The notes under the pieces are model-generated. The model was not told the DNA's origin and ran no database searches. It was given only the letters and a program-made list of their open reading frames with translations. The position numbers were made by a program, and so were the translations under genes. 64,000 nt of DNA from the NCBI GenBank assembly GCA_033060915.1, contig CM065378.1, positions 17,271,501 to 17,335,500 of the forward strand, read 5' to 3'. Numbering within the stretch: the stretch's first letter is position 1; each line of letters begins with the position of its first letter. The stretch is from Euryodendron excelsum (Eukaryota > Streptophyta > Magnoliopsida > Ericales > Pentaphylacaceae). Shown here piece by piece: positions 21,917 to 34,900 of the stretch.

Positions 21917-24900
21917 TCATTGAACCTCCTCAATCAGAGCCTTACCCCTGGTTTCTACTTCATTCTCCGCTCTCAAATTCCCTCCTTTGTTGCCTGCGAA
22001 TTCCATAACCGAACCCTTCTCTACCTTCACAACGGCTGCCAACGAAGACCAAACCTCTCCAGGCTGCTCATTGACCCAACACATGATAAAATAGATCTTT
22101 CTCTCAGCAAGCTTGAGCTTATTCCTTGTTTCTAGCCTTTTTGATTTCCGTGGTTTCTCAGACTTTAGATCGCCCTCTGCAGCTTGAATCAGTCTCCGCA
22201 GATCACAAAGCAAACAGACTAAAGTAGAGCCCCCCAGAGACAGTAGTCCTATTACATCATCTAGAAGACCCAATCCAAATTGCAATCCACCCATGTGTCT
22301 GAAAGCTGGGGAGCAAGTTTGCTCCAAGCAATGAGAGACAGCTTCCAACACAGTCTCCGGCTGCCCCCCTTGACCCAGAACAGAAGATACACTTAGCACA
22401 ACCATTGCCGATCCTACAGGATCTGATTGCCAATCCCCATTGTAGAGACGAAGTGTGAAGCAGTAGCTATATATGACGTCTACTAGGTGAACAGCTAATG
22501 TTGGGGATGGCCGAGTTGAGCTGAGCTTTCTGACAGAAGGCAATGGTGTTTCAGGGCCAGGTGGAATGTCATGTGGTTGATCATCTGGTGGTGAGGCCAC
22601 CGTTTCTTGCTTGGGAAGTGGTTGGACGAGTTGTGTCCCTTCCTGACTTAGAGATATTGTTCTAGCAGAAGGCTTCAACCACCATGGTTCCCACAGCTGA
22701 ATCAGCTTGCTCAGCTCTCCAGTAGCCACAGCTCTTTGAAAAAGTTTCTTTTCATCGGCAGATAAATCATCAAAACCAATTGGGTATCCTGTAGACAGAA
22801 AAAGAGCTAAAATCAGGTTAGAGAGTCCCAGGAACACCTCATATAGTCTAAGAAGCACGATTACAGACACGGGTATAGATACGGACACAGATACGGACAC
22901 GGGACACAGCATTTTAAAAAAATGAGGACACGGATACGGCAGGGACACGGCAAAAAAAATATTTTTATACATTTTTTGTTTGTTATGTATATGAACATAA
23001 AATTCATAAATCACCAAAAATAAGATAAAAATAACTAAATAAGTTCACAATTATAATACAACTACTAACAAGTTAAGGATTTGAAAAATTGGATTTGGGT
23101 GTTTTATGTTTTGGTGTTTTAAAGTTTTGAAATTTATAAATTAGACTCTATTTAATACTTTTAACAATAATATTTTAACTCCAGTGTGTCTCAAAATATG
23201 TCCAGAAGTTGGACACGCGTGTCCCCGATGTGTCCGATAAGTGTCCGCTAGAAAAAATATTAATAAAAATATTGGACACGCCACGCCAATTAGCGTGTCC
23301 GACACGTGTCTTGGTGTGTCCGAGGAGTATGTGTGTCCAACATGTGTCCGACACGGATACGGCACCCTAAACAGAGTGTCCGTGCTTCCTAGTATATAGT
23401 ACATAAACAAAGGCCCAGCATCTGAAAGTTAAAGAAAAGGGAACATGGAACATACCAGACAGAATCTTTTGAATAGTCTCCTCCGAAAAAGTTGAATCTG
23501 TGAAGATTTAAGAAAAGAAAAGGATTCCAATAAGGACCTCTCTATGCAATTGAGACAAGAAACATAAAATTAAAGGTTACAATTGCAATAGCTAGAACAA
23601 ACGATGGATGTAACATGTAAAGAATAACAGATAGACTGACTCATCTAAATTCTAAACAGGACCAGACCTTCAAAATGAAAGTTTATTGAGGAAGACAGCT
23701 ATTTTTCAACAATGAAAACTCCTTTAAGTACTTGATATTTAATCAAACAAGGAATAGAATGATGGTAACTGAACCAAAAGACGTGGTTCTAAGGTCCCAT
23801 GGTAATTAGAGCGAGGACAAGCCATCCTTTATCAAAATGCCTGCAATAGGCAGTTCTCTCATCTCATGCCCCTCAAGCAAATGGATGCGGTGATAAATGC
23901 TCTACTGAACATTCAAGTGAGATTATTATCATTTTTTTAAAGATTTGCAGATGAGACTCAGACAGATTCAGTTACTAACTTGTAGTGCCTAGAGCATTAT
24001 CACTAAATGCAATTCCTTCTTATTTGCTTATCTTCCTTCCAAAGGCCACCATTCAATATTGACAACATAATAGCTCGTCATTCATTCTCTAGTAGAATAT
24101 CTTCTTTTTGCAGAAATTCATTTAAATGTCAGAAACCACTCATAGAACAGCTAACAAGTGCCCTCTATAATCACCATAAGCAAACTAAGAGACTGCTACT
24201 AAAAATTCCCTTTGTGGGCCCAATAAGAGCCAAGATCAACACAAAGACTGATTAGCCCGGGAAGGTCGGCCAAAGTTTGCCAACCTAGCAGGCCAACCCT
24301 GCGCTGACCTCGGACCAAATCCTAGGGGACTGGCCCAAGGATTATAATCCAAACCCAGTTGACACAAGTCTCATTCCTAAGTAGACTAGGACAACAAAGG
24401 ATGAATTCAATACACTGTAAAACCGACCCAAGAGTGGACGACTCCTACGAGGAGATTGATTACAACTCCTAAAGGGAATATAGCATTCCGATAACTATAA
24501 ATACCCCATGCACTAAAGAGCCAAGGTATGTTCACTTGTGTTCTAGTTGAGAGTACTTTATGCAATTCATTATGATTAAGCTTGCTAACTTTATCATTGG
24601 AGTGCGATCGACTCAAAGAGTGGCGACGCATTCTCATAGTCTTATTCTCTTGCAGATTGTTTGTGCTTGTCAATTTGGTTCGCGCATTGAATTAAGCCGT
24701 CTTAAAAATCCCACCTACACCCTTCATCAACATATTGAAGAGAACTAAAGTCCTTAGATACAAAGAGTAATAGCATACCATCCTCATCTATGCTATCCAT
24801 CTCTTCTTCTGAATGGAAACGTTTGAGTATATCCAGCATTTTTTGTTTACTTTCATCATCAGGTTGCAAATGCTGCAGCTCCTCCACTACATTTTCTCTC

Positions 24901-25721
24901 ATGAAGGATTCAGTACATCGTAGACTATGAGACTGAAAAATGCCAAATGGGGTCAACATCCCGTGAATATTTGAACAAATTGGGACCATAGGTAAAAGAA
25001 TATTAAAAGTGAAAAAAGCAGGCAACATACGTGAACTGCCAGCAATTTAAGATCATAAAAAAAACTCAAAAATTCAAAATCCTCACCTTGTAGCATTGAA
25101 GGGAGCAATACCGGGTATTGCATCGAGGGCAAGTATATTGTGAGAATTGCTTTTGGCATCTGTAGAGAAGAATTTAAATAAATTCAAGGAAATACAAGGT
25201 TCATTATACAGAGTAAGAATAAGGATGAAACAAGCCCAATAAGCACAAAGTTTGAAGAGGACCAACATAGGGATTAAATTGTTTCCCATACACGTTCAGT
25301 TACCAACTATATTGTTTCCCATACAAGTTCAGTTACCAACTGATGTATTCTTCATTACTTAATCAAATTGAGCAAGAACTAACAATTAAGCCTACTGTCC
25401 AAATATTCTATCAATACCCACAAGTTTAGAACTTAGAAGTACTGAAAAGCAGTTAAAAACTATCAATTACAGTTCCCCCATTGCCCTTTCTATGAAAAAT
25501 TGAACTGAAGATCCACCATACAAATCAACATAAATTAATTAAACCTATTCTAGTCGTTTTTCCTTCAATGCTTCCATATACATCTATATATATATATATA
25601 GATATAAACAAAGAAATGGTGTTGGAAGGCGAAGGACATACACTCGGCAGACTATACGCGACGGTGGAGTCAATTGGGACGAAGTGGCTGGTGTCTCAGA
25701 AGTAATGATTCGCTCCGCCAT
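21917..25721 (-). CDS. HIT-type zinc finger protein, ZNHIT2-like
   Basis: Five exons: 25642-25721, 25087-25159, 24779-24932, 23456-23497 and 21917-22788, giving 406 residues. The zinc finger is assembled across exons 1-3 as CRVC-x8-CPRC-x4-C-x3-C-x3-H-x3-C (SQYTCPRCNTRYCSLQCYKS), an exact fit to the HIT finger spacing. That fit fixes the exon 1 donor (CGAGT|GTATG) and direct joining of exon 2 to exon 3. Exon 4 is only 42 nt and joins in frame on both sides (DSTFSEETIQKILSG|YPIGFDDLSADE). The remainder holds the WEPWW motif region and a Leu-rich helical C-terminus. By family knowledge ZNHIT2 proteins act with R2TP/RUVBL chaperones in assembling the U5 snRNP. Introns 3 and 4 are swollen by transposons: a solo LTR at 24213 and a hAT-like element at 22848. 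The reading frame is unaffected if both are spliced out. Confidence 0.9.
22848..23392. mobile_element. Non-autonomous hAT-like element in ZNHIT2 intron 4
   Basis: Ends are inverted: CTAAGAAGCACG at left and CGTGCTTCCTAG at right (one mismatch). They are flanked by 8-bp direct repeats CATATAGT (22840-22847) and TATATAGT (23393-23400) with one difference; 8 bp is the hAT duplication length. Sub-terminal DNA is dense with GGACACG/CGTGTCC motifs: about five in the left 80 bp in one orientation, and about ten in the right 200 bp. The middle is AT-rich. It is about 545 bp with no coding capacity. Confidence 0.75.
24213..24719 (+). mobile_element. Solo LTR related to the gypsy element, TSD CCCTT, in ZNHIT2 intron 3
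   Basis: Begins TGTGGGCCCAATAAGAGCC and ends AATCCCACCTACA, 507 bp. It is flanked by perfect 5-bp repeats CCCTT (24208-24212 and 24720-24724). Its 3' third aligns with the LTRs at 2601 and 15348 (TAAGCTTGCTAACTTTATC, GGAGTGCGATCGACTCAAAG, AAAAATCCCAC). There is no internal region, so it is the product of LTR-LTR recombination. It is oriented opposite to the host gene. Confidence 0.9.
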
Positions 25722-26923
25722 TCACCAAAACTATAACAAACGCAGAAAGTGCGCAAAGCCAAGCCTAGTCGATAATGAGCGAAGCGAATAATTGCTACAG
25801 TTGGTGTCAGGGACGTAGAAGCGGGCAGTGATTGATGCTTTGCAGTAGAGGAGAGCCTGGAAAATTTGCAGGGAATTTCTAGAGAAAGCCCTAGAAATCA
25901 CGAGAAAGAACACTGCTCATATAGGCCGGGCTATATTGGTCGTAGTTAGTTAGGTTGGTTTTGGGCCAGGCTACATTGGTCGTAGTTAGTTTTGGTTTTT
26001 TCTTGCCTCCATCTCCACAGAATCTAGGGCCCAAAGGAAATTTAAACCAATAAATAAAATAGCAACGCAGTATTGAAGGCTCTGAGAAGGGTTAGATGGA
26101 CGTAGCACTAACCTCATGCGATGTTATTTCGTCGTTTGGAACATATGACATCTAAGTCGCAATAGAATAATCTTATTGCTGCATCAAGATTCACCCTTTT
26201 TTTAATTTAAAATTATAAATAAAATGGAAAATATAAAGTAAAAAGGAGAATTATTTTTTCCATAAAGACTGTTAATCGGCCATGATCAAAGGATTAAGCT
26301 AGGTATGTAGCTAAATATTTAGTGGGTTGGGTTCAAACAATTTGTTTTTTCAAAAATAGTCCATAAGTAGAATGTCTAGCCAAAAAAATGCTCTAATAGT
26401 AAAATGGTAAATCAGCCATTCATCCTGTGTAGCATAACTTTCTTATTTTGAGGAGTTAAGAGTTTTGATTTGAATTGATTGGTACACATTCATGTCATCT
26501 TGCAAACAAAACGGGTGGCTGAAAGTTTGGGCCGCCATGACTTTTCAACTCAAACATGTCATCTCAAGGAAGGTCAAGTGTCATCTCCCCCAACTTTGTT
26601 ATCAAACTTGTTCGATTGAATTTGTGAAGACAATACAGTAAGATGTGGAAAACAACCTGAAATTTAGTTTCAATGCTACTGCTCAGTGTATATGAAACAG
26701 AGTTTGAACTATTAAAACCATACATATTCATTGCTAGTATAATCGAACTCGTGAATATAAGAATATCAGTGAAAGTTCACCAACTTGTCACTGTGGTCCT
26801 GTCAACTGGCAGTTTTGTTGCTTCATACCTGCAATTTTCTTCTCCCCCATACAATTATTTACAAGACTTTGATTGATTCTTGCCTTTGGTAATGCATAGT
26901 TCAGCAGAACAGTCATGGAAAAT
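25722..26923. other. Spacer with a short tandem duplication
   Basis: The first 200 bp is likely the ZNHIT2 leader/promoter. At 25924-25999 a 40-bp unit (GGCTAYATTGGTCGTAGTTAGTT) is present twice in tandem with few differences. The rest is AT-rich, and small ORFs show no resemblance to proteins. The end would include the 3' untranslated region of the ALMT gene. Confidence 0.5.
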
Positions 26924-28987
26924 TCAGACTTTTTGAAGGACTTCCATGGTCTCCTCATCTTTCTGTTGAGCCGGTGAAGTTATGTTATTAAGTTGGTTTT
27001 GTTTGGGCTTGTCATCAGTTGCTGGCTTGAATTCAGCCAGGGTCTCTAGCTCTTCAACTGCATCGACAATGCTTTCAACCCGTGCTGCGATTTCAGTCAG
27101 TAAAGAAACAAAAGTTGCAAGTGGAATGACTTCCACAAGAGGAATCGGGGTGGTGGTCGAAATTGGCTCTCCGTTGTCATTTCTAGGAGCTTTGGCCTCT
27201 GGCCCTGGTGGTGGAATGAGTAATCCAGGAAGGGATTTCAAGTCATTTTGGAGCTCTTCTACTGCAGTGTTCATTTCTTCAATCAAGATATCTAGCTTCT
27301 GAGATTTCCTCATTGTCTTGATGGTTATTGCTAATTCTCTTATGACACTTGAGGAGTTGGTGCTGACTCTCAAGCAGAGTTCACTTAGATGCTTCTTTAT
27401 AAAGTCAGGGGCCTGTAAATCAGTCACAACACTTTTTAAGGTCAACAATAATACAGTTTCAGGAAATAAATCAAATTGAAGACAGACAACAAAGGATCTG
27501 CTCATAGCTGCATAATAAGCAGATTGAGCTCTCTTGGGTTTTACCTTATTTTCTGATGTCAGGCAACTACTGAGTGCTTCTATGCAGTAAGAACAATTGC
27601 GCATTGATGCCCCGATTTTGAGGTACTGTTTCCAAGGATGCTGGAAGTTGAAGCGGCCATGCGCAGGCTCCCATCTAGCAAATCCGGCCTATATATATAC
27701 AACACAAACACTCCCTCGTTTCATTCAAAGGTTCCACATAAAAGACTTAGACTATGCATTTGCAATAATCTTCTCACATACCATAGATTCTTCGGTTGCC
27801 TTTGAGTTCAGCACACATTTGTAGCCTTCCAATTTTTTTTCTGACTCCTTGTCAATGTCGTTGGTTCCCCCACTTTCGTCACAATACTGAGCTACACAAC
27901 CTGAAAAGATTGATGGAAGGATAATTTCTTAATAAACGTTTCTTTAAAGAGCACAAAATTTTGGTTTTGGATGTATGCAAAAGCACTTACAATCCAAGGA
28001 ATTTGCCAGTTTGTCCATGTTATGAATGATGAGACGGTAGAGTTCCTCACCGGCCCAAATGGGGCAGATAAGCATGCTTATAAGAAGGCAAATAGAAGTC
28101 CCTATGATTATGGTGGACAATCTTTGATGGGCCATATCAATCAGTTTCTCCACCCTATAACCTGATACTGAAACTAGGCTGAATGTCAGAATGAAGATCA
28201 TAGCACCATAATCAAACCGAGCTTTTATAACTGGAATGAATCTAGAGAAGGTTGCCGCAGAAGCTGCAACAAAAAAAAAAAAAAAAATTGTTGCCTGTGA
28301 GTCTTGTACAATATATGGACATGCAGAAGTACCTAAATTTCGAGGGAAGAATTTACAGACCTAATAGGAAAACACAGACACCAACAATAATGGGCTCAAA
28401 TCTTTCTCCTGACTGACTAGCAACCCAGTGAACCCCAAGTCCAAGGGCTCCGGCAAGAAAAGTTCCAGTAGCTCTGTTCAAGCATTTACATACTGTTGCA
28501 CCTGCAATATAATAGCCTTAGCTACGACCCATTTTAATCACGATGGATAACTTGTTGCAGACTATGTATGATTTAAACAAGCAATTTCTGGGGGAAAAAA
28601 GTAAAAGAAAGGAAAAAAAAATTACTTCACAGTTTAACTGACTTTAATTATAAAGTTTTTAAGGATTTTTGAGTGCTTACCCACAGTGTACTCAAAGATT
28701 ACGACGACTGTGATAATAGCCCACATGGCATTCCCTCCAACACCTTCATACAAAGGTCTCATATAGTACAACAGTGAGACAATTGTCAGAGCTATCCCAA
28801 CCTTGAAACAATGCATCACTTTTCTGGGGTCATCTACCCCTAACTCCCATGCCTTCTTCAGAAAACTCCATGCCTTTAAGCATGCTCTCTTGGCAGGTCC
28901 TGACTCTGGCGGCAAGTTTTCTGACGAGCCATTTGCCTCCCTTTTCCTCCACTCAACTGTTCCTGGAGCTTCCTTTGTGTTAGTCAT
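26924..28987 (-). CDS. Aluminium-activated malate transporter family protein (ALMT)
   Basis: Six exons: 28681-28987, 28361-28501, 27991-28263, 27782-27900, 27545-27688 and 26924-27412, giving 490 residues, a usual ALMT length. A short hydrophilic N-terminus is followed by [29 protein letters not shown], the hallmark start of the ALMT membrane domain. Five or six hydrophobic segments follow ([87 protein letters not shown]), then a cytosolic helical C-terminal half containing [11 protein letters not shown]. Family members are plasma-membrane or tonoplast anion channels carrying malate or other anions. Which substrate or membrane applies here cannot be told. All junctions preserve phase. The protein ends [12 protein letters not shown]. 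Subgroup resemblance is to the ALMT1/2/8/10-type clade, from memory of the motifs. Confidence 0.94.
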
Positions 28988-29933
28988 ATTTTATGTCAGG
29001 CTCTGGATTCACTGGTTGCTGGGATAGATTGAAACTGAAAAGGTTTGGTAATTTATATGGAGAAGTTTGTGCTGAAGGACTCCAAAGCCATGCAGAGCCC
29101 GAATTAGGCCAAGCTTGCTTGATCGGAGTGACAGTTGCAACTTATATATAAAGAGCATTGTGCCTAACTTTCCTTTCCAAGAGAAAATAGTTTGAAAAAG
29201 CTATAAAAAATAAAATAAAATAAAAATCCCAACAGGAAAGGGATGCTAGAGGCTCTTTCAAATTTTTTTATTAGAAATTTTTCCAGGTAGGTCAGGCTGA
29301 ACTTTTATAACACACGTGCGGAACCTCTCTTTCTTCCTCTCCCTCAAACACACACCCAATTACACCAACGCACACACAATAGTGTATAGCACTAAGCTAC
29401 TAATCCGTGCATATAATGTATTTGCATCATCTGCAGTGTGATTTTCTTGAAATATCAAATTTCTGCATTCCATATATAACCCTTTAATGGTATTCATCAA
29501 AATCAATTTGACCTCTTAATGTGTATATTAAAGAGTCAGCAAACCATGTTAGGAGCAAGAAAGGTTAATAATCCAGAGGTGACACTCTGTTCCATTGGTG
29601 GCATTGTAGTTACTGGCATGCATTACAATTTTGGCATTGATCTCATGGATATATTCCATAAGAATATTGGTATATAAGCACATTTAAAGGTGTCTCAATT
29701 TCTTCCACAAGAGAGAGAGAGAGGAGGAGAGAGAGAGATTTGATATCTGTTGTGACTAACCACCGTTCTTTGGATCAGCGGTTGACATGATGTTTCCTGA
29801 CACGGAGCTAAAATGTTCTGACAGATATGATCTTCATACTGTGAATTAGGTCATGAAAACAATCTGCTTGCTACTGTGTTCATCCATTCTTGACACTTGA
29901 TAGTGGGTCTCTGATCATATTCCTGTCTCCTCA

Positions 29934-29972
<39 letters not shown>

Positions 29973-30409
29973 TAAGAAAATTAGGAAAGGGCAACATCTC
30001 AAGACAAACATTTTAATTTCTTATAGTTCTGTTTTGTGATGTAGGTAGTCAAATTTTGATCTGTCAATGCAGTAGTTCATAGAACTTACTCCCCATAGCA
30101 CCATCTTAGATTCACCAACTCGTTTACAAGCTGTCCTCCTGCCTAATTGCAGAGGATTGCAACACGAAGTAAATTGGCTTCTGCCAACCCAACTGGCAGC
30201 AACAAGTATCTATCTTTGCCTTTGAAAGAGAGACCAAATTTAACTTAACCAAGGCCCTGGCACTGGCAGAATGGAACATTTCATTTTCAAGGCGGAGGAG
30301 GAAAAACAGTACATGCATTTTGTTCTTTCACAGGGCACTGTTCAGTCTTCAGTGTTCAAGTGTTTTCCTATGTGAGTAGTCTCTCATTAGTCTCCATCAT
30401 ACCGAACTA

Positions 30410-30444
<35 letters not shown>

Positions 30445-31943
30445 ACTGTGTTCTGTTGTAGGTTACACCTAAAGTGGTAAGGCCACCATGGATACAGAGC
30501 TAATTAGAAGCTTATTTCAAAGCTATTTCAGTAGTGGGATTGACCAGAAGTGCAATATGGGTTAAACACAAGAAAACGACAAATTCATTGTTAGTGGTCT
30601 CATTCTGCCTATAGGAGGCTCCAAATGGATGAAGCTGATCATCACTAGATCTCTTTGACAAAAACTACTGCCATTTCATTTCATGTCATCCTCCACTTTT
30701 CCATGGCAAATTAGGTCATGAATACAACCCTTGGGTTTCCTATCTTTCTACAAGTGGCCATTTTTGGTTTTAACAACAGGTTTTGATTGGTTTGTGCTTA
30801 TCTCACCAGAATGGGAAGAGCACTTATCTCTCTGTGTTGGAGCCTTTCCATTGCTGCACTCTTTTGAAAGGCAAACTCAACTATCAAAAAGTTGTCTACA
30901 CCACCAATCCCCTCCTTTTTAATCTTTTGAAAATGTCTTAATCACATGCTATTACATTGCTTAAATTAACTTTACACTTTGCCGAAAGCAGATTCTAGCC
31001 TTCTTAAACTCTCACTCGTTTCAGTTTTTTGTGCTAGTAAAAATTTTTCTTCCATCAAACCATAGTTCTATTTTCCCTTCAATTTTTTGAATTTCAGCTG
31101 TAGTTTCAATTGAGCTAAGTCAAAGCAATTGAGCTGAATCTTTACAGCAAGACTCATGAACATATGGATGAATTCTGTGACTTGTTAATCCATTGTTGAA
31201 AATGTGCCACCTACCACGAAAAATTTATTAAAGAACAGCAGCATATACTCAATAAAGTTCCTAAGAAGGAATCACTTAGTGCATATGATCTAAATAAAGT
31301 AAATGATTTGCTATTGAACTGGCTATTGTCTCTCAAGGTGAACCTAAAATTTAAAAACAGCACAACATGGAGTCATGGACAATCTGAATGCTCAGAAGAT
31401 ATAAGAAATATATCAGTTAAAATGAAAAGCAGAACCAACAAGCCCCTCAATGAGAGGGAAATGACTCTCAGAGGAAAGGACTTATCATTCCATTATCAGG
31501 GAAAGAAAATCTATATATTGTCCCAATATTGTCACAAAGTGAGGTATCATCACATGCATAAAATTCAGCAACTTAATCGGCTACAATATGATCGCAAGCT
31601 GCATCCTGGTATTGTTTGATTAGTTAAGCAAGGATTGGAAAAACTTGGAGCAATGGCCAATACAAAGTGAATATTCAAATGACTGTAATCTGAATTAGAT
31701 GTGGTGCCAGCATAACAGGTAATTGTGCGTAGCTCTTTCTGTTTTCTGTTACAAGCTTCAAGTACTACCTAACATATCTTTAGTTGATCAAAACACACAA
31801 TGATACAAACTAATTACATTAATCACAGATGTTCAGAGTTTGATCATTTCTCGTGGCTCTTCAAGTTCAATTTCCATAATACCAATCACAGCAGGAACAC
31901 TCAATGAGTGCTCAAGGTATTAGTGGCTTCCATATAAGCACAA
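28988..31943. other. Spacer, ALMT promoter side; microsatellites
   Basis: Holds the 5' flank of the ALMT gene, with a pyrimidine/CA-rich tract at about 29320-29380. There are GA/CT runs at about 29711-29740, 29936-29969 and 30413-30440. ORFs such as 31308-31619 (+) have Lys/Ser/Asn-rich, low-information translations and no recognised domain. No gene supported. Confidence 0.5.
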
Positions 31944-34900
31944 TCACAGGAGTGTATCAGTCAAGTTCATGGGAAGTGGCACTAGAGGTTGATGGTAATT
32001 GTTGAAAACCGTAGACCCTCCATTGAGAATATTAGCTAGCTGATCAGATACATTGATCTCACCTGTGGCTTTCTGATATAGAAGCTGATGGAGGGACACA
32101 TATATTTCCTGTTTCGTTACATGCCTGCTTGCCTGTAAGACATATAAAATCAGTTTCAAAATAAAGAATCAGTTGAAAGGGATTCTTATATTGAGACAAA
32201 AGGTGACATAAAATTAATTGTTTTTTTTCCCCTTTCCTCTATCTATTAAACCAATCTTTACCTCAGCCTCGACAATAAAGCACGCCCATATCTTATTCTC
32301 TCGAACTTCCATCACTCCCTTCAAGATAGTCAAGCCAAAACCTTGAATTATATCTACTATCTCAAGAAAAAATCCCTTTTCTTCACAAAGCATCTGCAGC
32401 AGAAAAGTAAACGTATATTGGGTGGTTCAAACTTGTAAATAGTAACATAATTTTTCCCCACGAAAAAGGTTAAGTAATCAGGTTTGACTGCACATCTGGA
32501 AATATATATATGTATATATACATATTCCTATCTATACCTGTATTAGTTTTTGGCCAGGGGGACTAAGGTCCTTAACATCCACCGGATCCACCATTGTCTG
32601 AGCTCCAATTTCACATGCCCACGTAGCATTAAAACCACCACTGCTAGAGTGGTCTCTAAAAACCACTTCATTCTCCTGGTCAATCATGCAAGTATATTAC
32701 TATGGGACTAGAAGCAATGGATAAAACTTAAAACCATCTTTCTTGAATATTAAAAGTAAGTATAACAGGACTAGTCAGACCAATGTTATTACCTTTCGCT
32801 CCTCAGCCTGTTTTAGTTTTTCTGCATGTTTTGTCACACCTTGCAAGAAAAGCATGTGTTTGATGGTTTGAGCTAATAAAGAATCAATGCTCAGCTGTTA
32901 CATAAATAGATTAGACATTAGCCAACATTTCAAGCTGTAATCTTAGTCAAGACAGCACCAAATGCTGCTACTGTTATCGCTGCATGAAAGAAAAAAACAA
33001 TTTGGGAAATAGTTTCATTTTACCACTATTGTTATGTTTGAAGCACCAGAAACATTTAAGAGAGGCCCTTATTGGATATAAGGATGCACTCTTCTCAATT
33101 TTATATGCCATTCTAATGAAGAAAAACAAGTACCTTCACACCATTAGGAATTAGTTTTCTCAACTCCGCGATGCGTTCTTGGATCTGCTGGCGGTCTTTG
33201 GGCTTTGGTCGAGACCCTGGTCTGGCCCTTTTCCTGGCAACCTTTGCAGATTCTTCAGAACTTTTAGGTTGTGATACAACACTGCTTCCACCAGTGATGC
33301 GGTAACTGTCACCAAACCATGAACCTACCTCTGATTTTGGGATGACCTCTTTCTTTGGTTCAAGGTTATGTGACCTGTCCAGGTTATGTACAGGCCGCAC
33401 TGAATTCATGTTCCCACCAACACAGGGAAGGCCTTTCGACTGCACTTGATCACCACTAACTGAGCAACTTCCCATTCTTCTTTCACTTGCCGAGGATAAT
33501 TCATCCTCAAAACTAGAGCTCGCAATGGAATTAGAACTACTAGATATACCTTCCAAAAACCACTCAAGTCCTAATTTGGAGAATAACCTTTCCTGCGGGC
33601 CAACCATGGAGCCAGCATGTTGCTCTGAGACGCATTCTGAAGCATCTGTACTGAAATCCAGGTGACCACCACTCACTTCTGGCATCAGAATGTCATCTAA
33701 AAAATCCTCTGCAAGTCCACACTCTAAATCTACTCCCAAACTATCAAAAAAGTCATTTTTCACGCTGGAATCATTCAAAAATTTCTTGTTGCCATCAGAA
33801 CTAAATGTATTTGTAATGGAACTTTGCACAGAATTAGCCTGATGATTAACTGGAATGTTGATAAGAACCTCAGTTTCATTCACGCCAGATGACACTGATG
33901 AAACTTCCATTGCTTGTGAACCTGTCACAAGCAATGGGGTAGCCAGTGTGTTGTTGCTCTGCTCTGGTGAGGGAACAATCCGTGAGAAACAATTATCCAG
34001 TGGGCAAGATTTCGAGAGAGCACTTGTGAAATCACCTGCCTGAAACAACTCCTGGAATGTGCTTGGGCTAGTTGATCTTTTCTGTATGCCATCTAATCCT
34101 TCTGTGCCGTGTACTGAAGGGAATGTTGAATCCTGAAAATTACGAACTGCATTTCCGCAAGATGTAAGACTGTTCAGTTTAGCAGGAGACACAGTTTGAG
34201 AACCCAGAAGCCTTGTTTCATGTGACAGTTGTTGCTCAAATGAAGTCAGAGCAGACTGTCCACTACTCCATGTACTAATGCAAGGGGTTGGGGCAGCTGA
34301 GCAATTAAAATAATTGGTAGACTCTACAAGTGGCTCCTGTAACCAAGTTTTAGATATACAAGATAACTCAAATGGAGCTTCTGTGCCAGCCATTTGCAAT
34401 TGGTTGTGAAGATTAGATGAGCTCATCCTTCCATGGTCTGAAGTGAAAGGGGATAACTGTGGAGGATTTGTTGAAGAATAAGTTGTTCCTGTGCAATTTT
34501 TGGAGTTGACACAATGCATAGTTTTCAGATTCCCAGAATAGGAATTTCCAGATGATATTAAGGAAGCAAACAACCCACTCAGACCATAAATTTCACTGTT
34601 TGAAGATGAAGGCATGTTGTCTGGTAAAATAACCATATCACCATTTTCTATCTCTCGAAACAGTCTTTTGGTCTGATCCACAAATTCCATCCTCTCTGGC
34701 ATCTGCAGCAGCAAGAAGCAGTAACGTCAAAGGAACTCAGGTGTGATTGGTTGATTCTATGCCTTAACTGTATTATGTACAAAAAGAATAACAATTCAAC
34801 AATAAAATGGCACATTAGCTCAAGTTGAAAATGAGGTAACCAGATGAGTTCGAGTTCACCATCCTCAGGTTCTTTATAACAAGATCTCCAAATATAATGC

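Noticed and set aside
31308..31619. 103-residue plus-strand ORF in the ALMT-bHLH spacer
   Set aside because: Low-information Lys/Asn/Ser-rich sequence without domain; length within chance expectation for AT-rich plant DNA.
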